A DNA stretch of 64,000 bases, taken from positions 7,776,001 through 7,840,000 of the forward strand of contig CP073041.1 in NCBI GenBank assembly GCA_025370055.1, given 5' to 3'. Within the stretch, counting starts at the first letter, position 1. The number at the start of each line of letters is the position of its first letter. Below are positions 1-8,737 of the stretch, piece by piece. The notes beneath the pieces are model-generated. The model was not told where the DNA came from. It did no database searches and was given only the letters and a program-made list of their open reading frames with translations. The translations under genes were made by a program, and so were the position numbers. Origin of the DNA: Woronichinia naegeliana WA131 (GTDB taxonomy: Bacteria > Cyanobacteriota > Cyanobacteriia > Cyanobacteriales > Microcystaceae).

Positions 1-2
1 CC

Positions 3-479
3 TCTGAGGGGTGGACAATCGTTCTCATAGAAAGGGCTAGCCGCTTTATTTGGCATTTAAAATGTGGTCGAAAAGAGCAGAAATTATTTCTAGAGGCAAT
101 GATGACGGTAGCGGAATTATTTGAAAGGAGTGCAGAATCTCTCCAGTTATTTACAGATGGAGAAAAGCGATATAGTCAACTGCTATTTAATATTTGTCAC
201 GAAGTATTAAGGACTGGAAAGCGAGGTCGTCCCACCAAAGTATTACCGAAGGGTCTTGTAGTAAGACTAAAAAATAAAAGTAGTAAACGTCGAGATTCTG
301 AGGGTAAACTAAAGAAAGTAGAAACTCCGAAACCAGAACATCCTGAGACAACAGAAAAACCAGAAGAAAAGGACGTCCATGCCAACCACGTTGAGGCATT
401 TAATAGTGCTATCCGACGCTATTTAGCCGCCTTTCGTCGTCGTACAAATACTTACGCTAAATCTGTTGTGGGATTACAG
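3..479 (+). pseudogene. IS1-like transposase, middle part (copy 1), 5' end outside window
   Basis: The frame is open from the first bases of the window, so the gene begins upstream. Its first residues (SEGWTIVL...RASRFIWHLKCGRKEQ) match the C-terminal end of the N-terminal half of copy 2 at 12862-13401, and the rest (FLEAMMTVAELFERS..., HANHVEAFNSAIRRY) matches 11281-11604. The AFNSAIRRYLAAFRRRTNTYAK block is typical of IS1-like DDE transposases. The frame reads through GLQ at 479, where an IS1634 element was inserted. The coding text resumes at 4604 after the duplicated target TTACAG. IS1-family assignment rests on recalled motifs; a long IS1-type subgroup is likely because the protein is clearly longer than InsAB. 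Confidence 0.75.
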
Positions 480-2115
480 CCCACATTCCGTACATAAAAA
501 AAGAACAAAGAAAATAAGAAAAGTCATTATGACAAAAGATAATACTGACAAGTAGTAGCCCCAAAAAAGCGCAAAATCCTCTCTCGCTCAAGCGTTAGAT
601 TGATTATTTGGGGACAATTATCCAGTACAACCCAATGAACTCCTCTCAACATCTGAAAAATCCAACGCAGTGTCGGACGCTGAGTCGGCTTTCCCAACTG
701 ATTAGGCACAGTCTCCTCCTGCTCTGCCAGAGCCAGTCTCAGTTTACGTTGTCCCAAGCTGTACACCAGTAAACACAACACCATGATGAAACTCAATGCC
801 ATAATCCGCTCAGGGGTTTTGAGAAAAACACTGGACGCCAAAAACAGAGGGTCTTTAAGGAAGCGAAAACCTCGCTCTACCCCTTGCTGTTGCTTGTAGT
901 GGACAAGCAGTTGCTCATCGCTCAAAGAGTCTCCATCTAGCTGATTCGTCGCCAAGACAAAACGTCCTGCTGCCCGCTCTGAAGCTTGAACTTTCGCACT
1001 ATTGAGGCTGAAAGTGGCTTGGGCATGATAGCTACGACGAATGGGCTGTTCATGGGGACGGGGTTTACCTCGATGACCGTAATGACATTTTTCGACGACA
1101 GTTAGGTCTTGAAGAAGATGCCATTCTAAACTCTTCTCCCATCGGCTCAGGGCGGTTAAAGCATCCTCCCGACAAGCAAATTCCTGACGCTGTAATTGTT
1201 CTAATTGTCTTTGAGCTTGAGCCGTTGCTTTCTCTGTCTTCTTCGTCAGTTGTTTGAGGTCTAAAGCTTTTTTTTGCTCGCTATCTACCACTATCCAACG
1301 TTGTTTGACTCCCCCATATTCACTTTCTAAGGAGGTAAGACGATAGCCCTCTAAATCAGTTGTGATGAATTGCTCCGAGGCTAATTGACTGACCGCATCC
1401 TGCACTTCTCTAATCGTTTTCGGCACAGAACATAACCAGTATATGCCGGTTAACTTTTGCAAGTTATCGGCACTGTATAAGGCTGAATCTGCTATATACA
1501 AACCATCGAATTGCCACTGCTCATTGAACTTTTTCAAGAGTTTAGCAAACTCTTTTTTATCACTTTGATTGCCATCTCCTAATTCGAGAAAAGCGGGAAT
1601 GTCGCCATCCCCCCAACAGACTAGATTCAAGACAAATTGTTTCAAGTCTGGTCGCTTATCCTTTGAATAGCCATGAGTGATATGGATTATTTGGCTTTCT
1701 TTGTCTTCTCTCTCCACCGATAATTTATATTCCCCTTGTACCGATAATGAACTGGAGTCTAAATGGGAACTTTTCATCACTATTTTGAAGATTTCTACGG
1801 CTTTTAGACAAATTCCGAGAAACAAACGGCTGATGCCGGCCATAAAGATTAAATCTAAGACTCTCCCTAAACGGTCATCATTCAGGTCGCTGGCTTTTAT
1901 TCCTTTTCCTAAAAGATGTTCTACTGGTTTATCTTCAAAAAAACGACTGAACAAATATAAAGGAGAGTTGATAAAGCCTAAGCCATTGAGAATCATCGCT
2001 TTCACTACCAGACCCGCACTGATTTTAGCACGGTCATTTTCTCCTAGTTGTTCATTGATATAATCCACGGGTGCGACCTTTAGTTGATGAAGGAAAAGAA
2101 AAGTGTTAACATGAG

Positions 2116-2544
2116 ATGAAAAGTGACAAAGAGGAAACAATGATGACAGCAAAACTAATTAATGTAGAGGGTTCAAAGATAAAAATAGAACTAACATTAG
2201 AACTCAGTCGTTCAATGTTGGATACAGAAATAAATATTCAAAAAGGCTTAAACGAAGTAGGTTGCATCGCCAGCAAAGAAGCCTTGAAATATTTAGATAC
2301 AGATGGTTCACCCTTAAAAATCGGTGAAGAAATCTGGAAGAGTAAGGGAGAGCAACCGAAAGAATATCAAACACCTTATGGTGAGGTTATAGTGAATCGT
2401 CATGTATATCAGCGTTCACCTTTGAGGAAAAACGTATTGCCCCTTAGAAAGAGAAGCAAGGATAATCATAACATCAACGCCATTATTGGCAAAACAGGTA
2501 TCCTCAAAAATGTCAGGGATGGCAGGCAAAGAGGTGAAAAATGA
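2116..2544 (+). CDS. ISKra4-family transposase, frame A (N-terminal part)
   Basis: 142-aa frame carrying the N-terminal part of the transposase. A purine-rich AGAGGAAAC before the second ATG pair favours initiation at MMTAKL (2140) rather than at 2116. Homology to full-length family members ends near residue 102 (RHVYQRSP). After that, family-like text (GKTYCPLEREARIII) is found in the +1 frame, open from 2426, so the last 40 residues here are probably not functional protein. The same arrangement is conserved in all five copies. A complete transposase would need a +1 shift near 2420-2426. Confidence 0.75.
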   Translation: MKSDKEETMMTAKLINVEGSKIKIELTLELSRSMLDTEINIQKGLNEVGCIASKEALKYLDTDGSPLKIGEEIWKSKGEQPKEYQTPYGEVIVNRHVYQRSPLRKNVLPLRKRSKDNHNINAIIGKTGILKNVRDGRQRGEK

Positions 2545-3424
2545 TTTATTAGAAAATCATGGTAGAAAAGTAGCGCTATCCTATATCCAAAGATTGAGTG
2601 AAGCAGTAGGAAGTGTGGTACAGGCAAAAGAAGAAGCGTGGAGTTATGCCCCGCCCAAGGAGGATAGCCAAATTGCAACAGTGGGAATAGGATTAGATGG
2701 AACCTGTATGCTGATGTGTGAGGATGGCTACCGTGAAGCAATGGTGGGAACCGTTTCCCTATACGATAGTGAAGGCGAACGTCAACCTACAATCTATCTA
2801 GGTGCGGCACCAGAGTATGGAAAAAAGAGTTTTCTAGAAAGATTAGAAAGAGAAATTGAGCGAGCGAAAAACCGTTATCCAGAGGCAACATTGGTCGGGA
2901 TAGCAGACGGGGCAGAATCAAATTGGAAGTTTTTAGAAAAGCAAACGGAAGAACAGATATTAGATTTCTATCATGCCTCTGGTTACTTAGGTGCCTTGGC
3001 AGAAGCGTTGCATCCGAATACCGTGTCAAAACAAAAAGAATGGTTGACTGAAAATTGTCGAGAACTCAAGCATGAAAAAGGAAAAGCAGGAGAACTGCTA
3101 AATCTGATGAAAGAAGTCAAAGAAGAAAAAAGTCATTCTAAGAATCTTACCGAGAAACTACAAGCGGCGATTACTTATTACGAGAATCATCAGCATCAAA
3201 TGGATTATGCTGAATACTTAGAGAAAAAGTATCCGATTGGTTCAGGTGTTACGGAAGCAGCTTGTAAGACGTTGGTCAAACAACGATTATGTTGTTCAGG
3301 GATGCGATGGAAGGAAAAAGGAGCAGGAATTATTTTGAGCCTACGAGCTTTGGTATTGACCAAGGAACGATGGAGTCAATTTTGGGCAAAACTTGATCAA
3401 TATGGGTTCCCTGTAGAACCCTGA
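2486..3424 (+). CDS. ISKra4-family transposase, frame B (catalytic part)
   Basis: 312 aa if started at the TTG at 2486, but the frame is open from 2426 and the upstream text GKTYCPLEREARIIITSTP belongs to the family. This part holds the catalytic region: IGLDGTCMLM (first Asp), LVGIADGAESNW (second Asp), DFYHASGYLGALAEAL, and YPIGSGVTEAACKTLVKQRLCCSGMRW with the terminal Glu. It lies +1 relative to frame A. Either a programmed +1 shift, a separate start, or loss of function is possible. Confidence 0.8.
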   Translation: MAKQVSSKMSGMAGKEVKNDLLENHGRKVALSYIQRLSEAVGSVVQAKEEAWSYAPPKEDSQIATVGIGLDGTCMLMCEDGYREAMVGTVSLYDSEGERQPTIYLGAAPEYGKKSFLERLEREIERAKNRYPEATLVGIADGAESNWKFLEKQTEEQILDFYHASGYLGALAEALHPNTVSKQKEWLTENCRELKHEKGKAGELLNLMKEVKEEKSHSKNLTEKLQAAITYYENHQHQMDYAEYLEKKYPIGSGVTEAACKTLVKQRLCCSGMRWKEKGAGIILSLRALVLTKERWSQFWAKLDQYGFPVEP

Positions 3425-3632
3425 TTACAACAGCTTTTATCAACTAAAGGTCGCACCCTAATCCACTAGACCTAGTTCATCAACTATCGCCGCGATTATT
3501 CCTAAATGGTCGAGATTTTTAACGTTTAATTGGGTCATTTTCTCTTGGGTTTATTAGCTTTTTTATTTTAACTATTCTGTAGCCATTTTTGAATCTATTT
3601 TTATTTTTTCAAGACTAGTACGGAATACGGGC

Positions 3633-4256
3633 TCTAACACAGAAGTCGAAGAAATTAGCATAGATGGTGGGAAGGTACGACTCAGAACTCCCAAGGGAGA
3701 ACCCTTAATTTGGCGTGATTATAAAGGAGTCAGTTTTCATCAATTGGGGGTAGCTGCCTTTTTTCAAGATAACTCGGCTTTATTAGATTTGGTTAATTCT
3801 CAAATTTTGGCTAAGCCTTTAATTTGTTTGGGAGATGGACATGATGGTATCTGGAACTTATTTCGTGAGATAGGACAGAAACATGAGCGAATTGAAATTT
3901 TGGACTGGTATCACTTAATTGAAAACCTCTATAAAGTTGGGGGGTCATTCCAGCGAATTGAGGAGGTCAAGTCTTTTCTTTGGACGGGTGAAGTGGATGC
4001 CGCTATCTCCTGTTTTGAGGGATGGTCAGAGCCTCAAGCTGAGAATTTTATCATTTATTTAAACAAGCATAAACATCGGATTGTCAATTATGGTTATTTG
4101 CAGGCAGAGGGCATTTCCATTGGCTCTGGCTCTGTCGAATCTCAAGTTAAACAAATTGGTCATCGTCTTAAAATTACTGGTGCGAGTTGGAATTCTGACA
4201 ATGTACCACAAGTCCTTCGTCATCGCTGTTCCTATTTAAATGATTACCTTTTTTGA
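3633..4256 (+). pseudogene. Second ISKra4-type transposase remnant (C-terminal half)
   Basis: The frame reads NTEVEEISIDGGKVRLRTPKGEPLIWRDYKG..., with the motifs ICLGDGHDGIWNLF, ILDWYHLIENLYK and GSGSVESQVKQIGHRLKITGASW. These are the second Asp, the DWYH block and the terminal Glu of ISKra4-type transposases. It is a different element from the 1390-bp copies because identity is only motif-level. The N-terminal half is missing. The left junction is the right end of an IS1634 copy at 3632. The right junction near 4311 runs into another IS1634 fragment, with GAGATGCTCCC as the likely element terminus. Confidence 0.7.
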
Positions 4257-4273
4257 CTCTTTCATTTACCTCG

Positions 4274-4504
4274 TTAAGTATTTCTACTTATTGCAGAGGT
4301 GAGATGCTCCCTGAATAAATACAAGGGAGAATTAATAAATCCTAAGCCATTGAGAATCATGGCTTTAACCACCAGACCCGCACTGATTTTCGCACGGTCA
4401 TTTTCTTGTAACTGTTCATTGATATAATCCACTAGACCTAGTTCATCAACTACGGCCGCGATTATTCCTAAATGGTCGAGATTTTTAACGTTTAATTGGG
4501 TCAT
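4274..4504 (-). pseudogene. IS1634-family transposase, N-terminal remnant
   Basis: MTQLNVKNLDHLGIIAAVVDELGLVDY...GLGFINSPLYLF matches the N-terminus of the IS1634 gene at 527-3538 nearly residue for residue, then diverges into unrelated residues (REHLTSAISRNT) at about 4311, where the second ISKra4-type remnant begins. It is therefore a truncated copy cut by that element. Its outer end (4584-4597) is the right terminus of the IS1634 insertion in the IS1-like gene. Confidence 0.8.
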
Positions 4505-4603
4505 TTTCTCCTCGGTTTGTTAGCTTTTTTATTTTAACTATTCTGTTGCTATTTTTGAATCTATTTTTATTTTTTCAAAATTAGTACGGGATATGGGTTA
4601 CAG

Positions 4604-4744
4604 CGAGTCCTAGATATTTTCTGGATGGTTCATAACTTTGTTCGCAGCCATTTTACGACTAGAGAAGTTCCTGCTGTAGCTCTCGGTATAATTGAAAAAG
4701 GGTTAACTTGGGAGGACTTACTCCAAATTCGCCTGATTTCTTGA
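4604..4744 (+). pseudogene. IS1-like transposase, C-terminal part of copy 1
   Basis: Translation RVLDIFWMVHNFVRSHFTTR...WEDLLQIRLIS then TGA. It continues in phase from the frame interrupted at 479, because both sides share GLQ and the 6-bp duplicate TTACAG (474-479 and 4598-4603). It therefore supplies the missing end of the IS1-like transposase and shows that everything from 480 to 4597 was inserted into one gene. Not separately expressed. Confidence 0.8.
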
Positions 4745-4779
4745 ACCTCTCGTATTGCAACGTTTGTAGCTTCTAGCTA

Positions 4780-5026
4780 GACGATACCAGTGCCTTTGCG
4801 AGAGCCCAGTCATAAAATTGTCTTCCACTTCACCCCCAAGCATTGCTCTTGGCTCAATCAAATTGAGATGTGGTTCAGTATGCTGATGAGTAAGTTACTC
4901 AGACGAGGCAATTTCATGAGCAGAGAACAGCTCAAAACTCGCATCCTTGACTTCATTGATTACTTTAATCGCACTATGGCTAAACCCTTCAAATGGACTT
5001 ATCAAGGCAAGGCATTAAAGCAATGA
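4780..5026 (+). pseudogene. IS630-family transposase, C-terminal remnant
   Basis: About 78 aa containing VFHFTPKHCSWLNQIEMWFSML, the last catalytic region (Glu of the DDE triad) of IS630/Tc1-mariner-type transposases, followed by the usual short C-terminal tail. The catalytic core before it is absent, so this is a fragment. It lies directly after the IS1-like gene and differs from the IS630 copy at 5362-9736. Confidence 0.75.
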
Positions 5027-5361
5027 TAAACGGTCGCTCTATTCCCGCCCAAGCCTACTAGTAGTCAGTCATCCTTGATTTGATGGGTAAAAAGTGTGAG
5101 AATGGGGAAGACCTAAACATTCAAGAGAAATCATGGCTAAAAAAATACATAGTTGCTCTGGAGCAAGAAGAAAGAAAAGAATTGGAAAGTATAACAACCA
5201 AGAGAACACCAGAAAAAAGATGATCCAATGATTATAGCGGTTTGGCAAAGATTTCCACAAACCATTTTTTGAGGCTAGTGGTCTGTCAAGCTAAAGATTG
5301 TGAATTTGAAGGAAAATGGAGAGGCTATTCATTACCTCAACAGATATCGTAATAAGTAACC
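5027..5361. other. Gene-free stretch built of IS fragments
   Basis: Contains about 70 bp (5134-5201) encoding KKYIVALEQEERKELESITT, which resembles the N-terminus of an IS630 transposase. A run of seven A puts its ATG out of frame. Then 5202-5276 is the 3' end of an ISAzo13-type gene on the - strand (SLKKWFVEIFAKPL), which recurs at 18342-18414. The rest is the presumed left end of the IS630 element. No intact gene seen. Confidence 0.6.
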
Positions 5362-6980
5362 ATGCTCAAGACCTATATTGTCCGATTAAGTCAAGAAGAA
5401 CGTCAGACCCTAAAAGATTTGGTATCCATCGGGAAAGGAGCGGCTTACAAAATTAAGCACGCCAATATTCTGTTAAACATTGATGTGAATGGACAAGGAT
5501 GGACGGATGAGGAAGCTGCCGCCGCCTTTAGTTGTCACCGTAACACAGTCGCCAATCTCAGGGAGCGATTGGTCAATGAAGGTGTGGAGTCAGCATTAAG
5601 CCGCAAGCCCCGCAAAACGCCGCCTCGTCAACCGATTATTGATGCTGACTTTTCCCGTTAAGTCCAAAATCCAGCAATGCAAACTTCTAGAGGCTTTATC
5701 TGGCAAGGGTTTGAGTAATGATTCTCTTGACAGGAAAAAAATATTCTGAAGCCATCATCCCGCTTATCGTTCAAATTTCAAAAACAAAGGATGAAGGGAG
5801 TATGAGACTGTAAAATGGAGAAAATCTTAAAGGGCAGGTCAAAAAATGTTGGAATGGTGGACAAAAAACTTTGCCAGTTGTGAATTGGGAGACGAGAGGC
5901 TAAACAATCGTGCCTTCTCGATTGGGAAAAAGTTAAGTGAGGGGTTTGGAAAAGCCTTATCAGAAGTGTTTAAGGGAGGAAACGAGTTAAAGAGGGCCTA
6001 TGAATTTTTGGGAATCCGAAAACAGACTTTGTCAAGATAATAGAGCCGCACTGTGAAATGACAACTGCCGCCGTAGAAGAATATAAGATAATGCTATCAG
6101 TCGGAGATACGACCTTCTTAGATTATCGCAATATCAAGGAAAAAAGGGAAGGGTATGGGCCGACTGGAAAAGGAGGGAATGGATTAATACTGCATAGTGC
6201 TTTAGCAATTGAGCCAGAAAAAGGACAAGTATTAGGTTTATTATGGCAAAAACTGTGGAATAGGGAGGTAAAAGAAAAGCCCCCAACAGATGAAACGGCG
6301 AAGCAGAAAAAAGAAAGACAGAAAGAACAAAGAAAAGCAGCTCGTCAAAGACCATTTGAGGAAAAAGAATCCTACAAATGGGTAGAGGCTCTAAACACCT
6401 GTGAGAAACAGGTAGAAAGTTCAACGAGGGTAATTCATGTATTTGACAGAGAAGGAGATGTTTCAGAAGTCTTTGACTCAGTGCGTCAACTCAAGCATAC
6501 AGGAGTGCTGGTCAGAGCGTCTCATAATCGTAGTTTAGACAAAAATAGTGAACGACTTTGGCAACATTTGGAATCAGAACCGATTCGTTTTCATCAAGAA
6601 ATCGAGATTCCGAGTACAGGAAAAAGAAAAGCACGGAAGGTTAAGCTTGCCGTCCGATTTTGCTCAGTTAATCTACGAACTCCCTATCGTTTTGATAATC
6701 GTGACCCGTTGAATGTCTATGCTGTTTATGCGACAGAAATCGATTGTCCCGAAGGCGAAACTCCTTTATCTTGGATGCTTCTGACTACAGAAGTTGTTGA
6801 GACTATTGAGATGGCTGTCACTATTCTTCGTTGGTACACCTACCGATGGCGGGTTGAAGAATTTCATAAAGTCCTTAAGTCTGGTTGTCAGAGTGAGCGT
6901 TATCGACTTGCCTCTGATGGAATGAAAACTCTTTTGGGTTTTTTAAGTGTCATTGCTGTTGAACTTTTACACGTTACTTA

Positions 6981-7190
6981 GGGCTTGCTGAATAAGTATA
7001 GAACCCTTGCCAGATAATGCTTTCAAGCATTTTAAAAACGATCAGGTGCAAGGTTATGGCCTTTGGAGGCTCAAAGCCCATGCACGTCGTTGGAAAACTG
7101 GGGGTTGAAATTGGAAACTACTCTCTGAAGTCACCATTTTTCGCCTCCTGTGGCATCTAGGTTCGTTTTGTGGACTTTTTCAGCAGACCC
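6981..7190. mobile_element. 210-bp MITE with IS5-like-type termini
   Basis: Non-coding insert with imperfect inverted repeats, GGGCTTGCTGAATAAG at the left and the complement of GGGTCTGCTGAAAAAGTC at the right. Flanked by the 6-bp duplicate TACTTA (6975-6980, 7191-7196). Removing it restores the transposase reading ELLHVTYLHRTQPDA. The termini match those of the autonomous IS5-like element at 19787-21474 (GGGCTTGCTGAAAAA), which sits beside the same hexamer TACTTA. The MITE is therefore probably mobilised by that transposase. Confidence 0.82.
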
Positions 7191-7428
7191 TACTTATCTT
7201 CATCGTACCCAGCCCGATGCTCTCGCGATTGAAATTCTTAATCCTCTTCAACTTCAGGTGTTAAAAGCAGCCGCCTCTCAAAAACTTCCCCCTATTTTGA
7301 CTGTTGCTTGGGCTGTCGAGTCTGTTGCTTTTCTTGGTGGTTATCTTGAACATCGTCGTAAAACTCCTCTCGGTATCCAAGTCCTTTGGCGCGGGGGTGC
7401 GACCTTTAGTTGATAAAAGCTGTTGTAA

Positions 7429-8367
7429 TCAGGGTTCTACAGGGAACCCATATTGATCAAGTTTTGCCCAAAATTGACTCCATCGTTCCTTGGTCAATAC
7501 CAAAGCTCGTAGGCTCAAAATAATTCCTGCTCCTTTTTCCTTCCATCGCATCCCTGAACAACATAATCGTTGTTTGACCAACGTCTTACAAGCTGCTTCC
7601 GTAACACCTGAACCAATCGGATACTTTTTCTCTATGTATTCAGCATAATCCATTTGATGCTGATGATTCTCGTAATAAGTAATCGCCGCTTGTAGTTTCT
7701 CGGTAAGATTCTTAGAATGACTTTTTTCTTCTTTGACTTCTTTCATCAGATTTAGCAGTTCTCCTGCTTTTCCTTTTTCATGCTTGAGTTCTCGACAATT
7801 TTCAGTCAACCATTCTTTTTGTTTTGACACGGTATTCGGATGCAACGCTTCTGCCAAGGCACCTAAGTAACCAGAGGCATGATAGAAATCTAATATCTGT
7901 TCTTCCGTTTGCTTTTCTAAAAACTTCCAATTTGATTCTGCCCCGTCTGCTATCCCGACCAATGTTGCCTCTGGATAACGGTTTTTCGCTCGCTCAATTT
8001 CTCTTTCTAATCTTTCTAGAAAACTCTTTTTTCCATACTCTGGTGCCGCACCTAGATAGATTGTAGGTTGACGTTCGCCTTCACTATCGTATAGGGAAAC
8101 GGTTCCCACCATTGCTTCACGGTAGCCATCCTCACACATCAGCATACAGGTTCCATCTAATCCTATTCCCACTGTTGCAATTTGGCTATCCTCCTTGGGC
8201 GGGGCATAACTCCACGCTTCTTCTTTTGCCTGTACCACACTTCCTACTGCTTCACTCAATCTTTGGATATAGGATAGCGCTACTTTTCTACCATGATTTT
8301 CTAATAAATCATTTTTCACCTCTTTGCCTGCCATCCCTGACATTTTTGAGGATACCTGTTTTGCCAA
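7429..8367 (-). CDS. ISKra4-family transposase, frame B (copy 2)
   Basis: 312 aa with the three catalytic regions intact (IGLDGTCMLM, GIADGAESNW, GSGVTEAACK). It differs from copy 1 only at AEYIEKKYP against AEYLEKKYP. The frame is open further upstream to about 8427, beyond the TTG start at 8367. Confidence 0.8.
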   Translation of the reverse strand: MAKQVSSKMSGMAGKEVKNDLLENHGRKVALSYIQRLSEAVGSVVQAKEEAWSYAPPKEDSQIATVGIGLDGTCMLMCEDGYREAMVGTVSLYDSEGERQPTIYLGAAPEYGKKSFLERLEREIERAKNRYPEATLVGIADGAESNWKFLEKQTEEQILDFYHASGYLGALAEALHPNTVSKQKEWLTENCRELKHEKGKAGELLNLMKEVKEEKSHSKNLTEKLQAAITYYENHQHQMDYAEYIEKKYPIGSGVTEAACKTLVKQRLCCSGMRWKEKGAGIILSLRALVLTKERWSQFWAKLDQYGFPVEP

Positions 8368-8737
8368 TAATGGCGTTGATGTTATGATTATCCTTGCTTC
8401 TCTTTCTAAGGGGCAATACGTTTTTCCTCAAAGGTGAACGCTGATATACATGACGATTCACTATAACCTCACCATAAGGTGTTTGATATTCTTTCGGTTG
8501 CTCTCCCTTACTCTTCCAGATTTCTTCACCGATTTTTAAGGGTGAACCATCTGTATCTAAATATTTCAAGGCTTCTTTGCTGGCGATGCAACCTACTTCG
8601 TTTAAGCCTTTTTGAATATTTATTTCTGTATCCAATATTGAACGACTTAGTTCTAATGTTAGTTCTATTTTTATCTTTGAACCCTCTACATTAATTAGTT
8701 TTGCTGTCATCATTGTTTCCTCTTTGTCACTTTTCAT
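8309..8737 (-). CDS. ISKra4-family transposase, frame A (copy 2)
   Basis: 142-aa frame differing from copy 1 by one residue (SRSILDTE for SRSMLDTE). Start, purine-rich leader and overlap with frame B are as in copy 1, so the same +1 arrangement is preserved here. Confidence 0.75.
   Translation of the reverse strand: MKSDKEETMMTAKLINVEGSKIKIELTLELSRSILDTEINIQKGLNEVGCIASKEALKYLDTDGSPLKIGEEIWKSKGEQPKEYQTPYGEVIVNRHVYQRSPLRKNVLPLRKRSKDNHNINAIIGKTGILKNVRDGRQRGEK

Larger units (their letters stand above)
2069..3458 (+). mobile_element. ISKra4-family element, copy 1 (intact, 1390 bp)
   Basis: The left end GGGTGCGACCTTTAGTTGAT and right end ATCAACTAAAGGTCGCACCC are perfect 20-bp inverted repeats. 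It is flanked by the 8-bp duplicate TAATCCAC. It carries two overlapping frames on + (2116-2544 and 2486-3424). Four other copies occur in the window, at 7395, 18678 (truncated), 22862 and 51363. They are almost identical, which points to recent activity. Confidence 0.92.
527..3538 (-). pseudogene. IS1634-family transposase split by ISKra4 copy 1
   Basis: DDE transposase of the IS1634 type. The N-terminus (MTQLNVKNLDHLGIIAAIVDELGLVDY) is encoded at 3459-3538. The remainder (DYINEQLGENDRAKISAGLVVKAMILNG to the end) is encoded at 527-2068. Likely catalytic blocks are DSSSLSVQGEY, LYIADSALYSADNL and QQGVERGFRFLKDP. The gene is cut by the 1390-bp ISKra4 element, and the 8-bp duplicate TAATCCAC (2061-2068, 3459-3466) restores the frame when one copy and the element are removed. 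An apparent start at 2152 lies inside the ISKra4 element and is not real. Without the insertion the protein would be about 540 aa, a normal length for the family. Confidence 0.85.
480..4597. mobile_element. IS1634-type composite block with nested insertions
   Basis: The left end (CCCACATTCCGTAC at 480) and right end (GTACGGGATATGGG ending 4597) are imperfect inverted repeats, flanked by a TTACAG 6-bp direct repeat at 474-479 and 4598-4603. A second internal IS1634 right end (GTACGGAATACGGG) lies at 3619-3632. The block therefore contains parts of two IS1634 copies, a remnant of a second ISKra4-type element (3633-4310), and one intact ISKra4 element (2069-3458). The arrangement is best explained by successive nested insertions followed by recombination between the two IS1634 copies. 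Confidence 0.75.

Noticed and set aside
2787-3029. 80-91-aa and 187-aa frames antisense to the ISKra4 genes (also at 7824, 8112, 19075, 23291, 23579, 51760)
   Set aside because: They recur only because the element recurs. No start signals and hydrophobic low-quality text; they are shadows of the transposase frames.
4779-4792. AGACGATACCAGT shared by 4780 and 13533 as a possible attachment site or IS1 target
   Set aside because: Only about 13 bp match, with no consistent flanking logic; it may be chance or a decayed common IS end.
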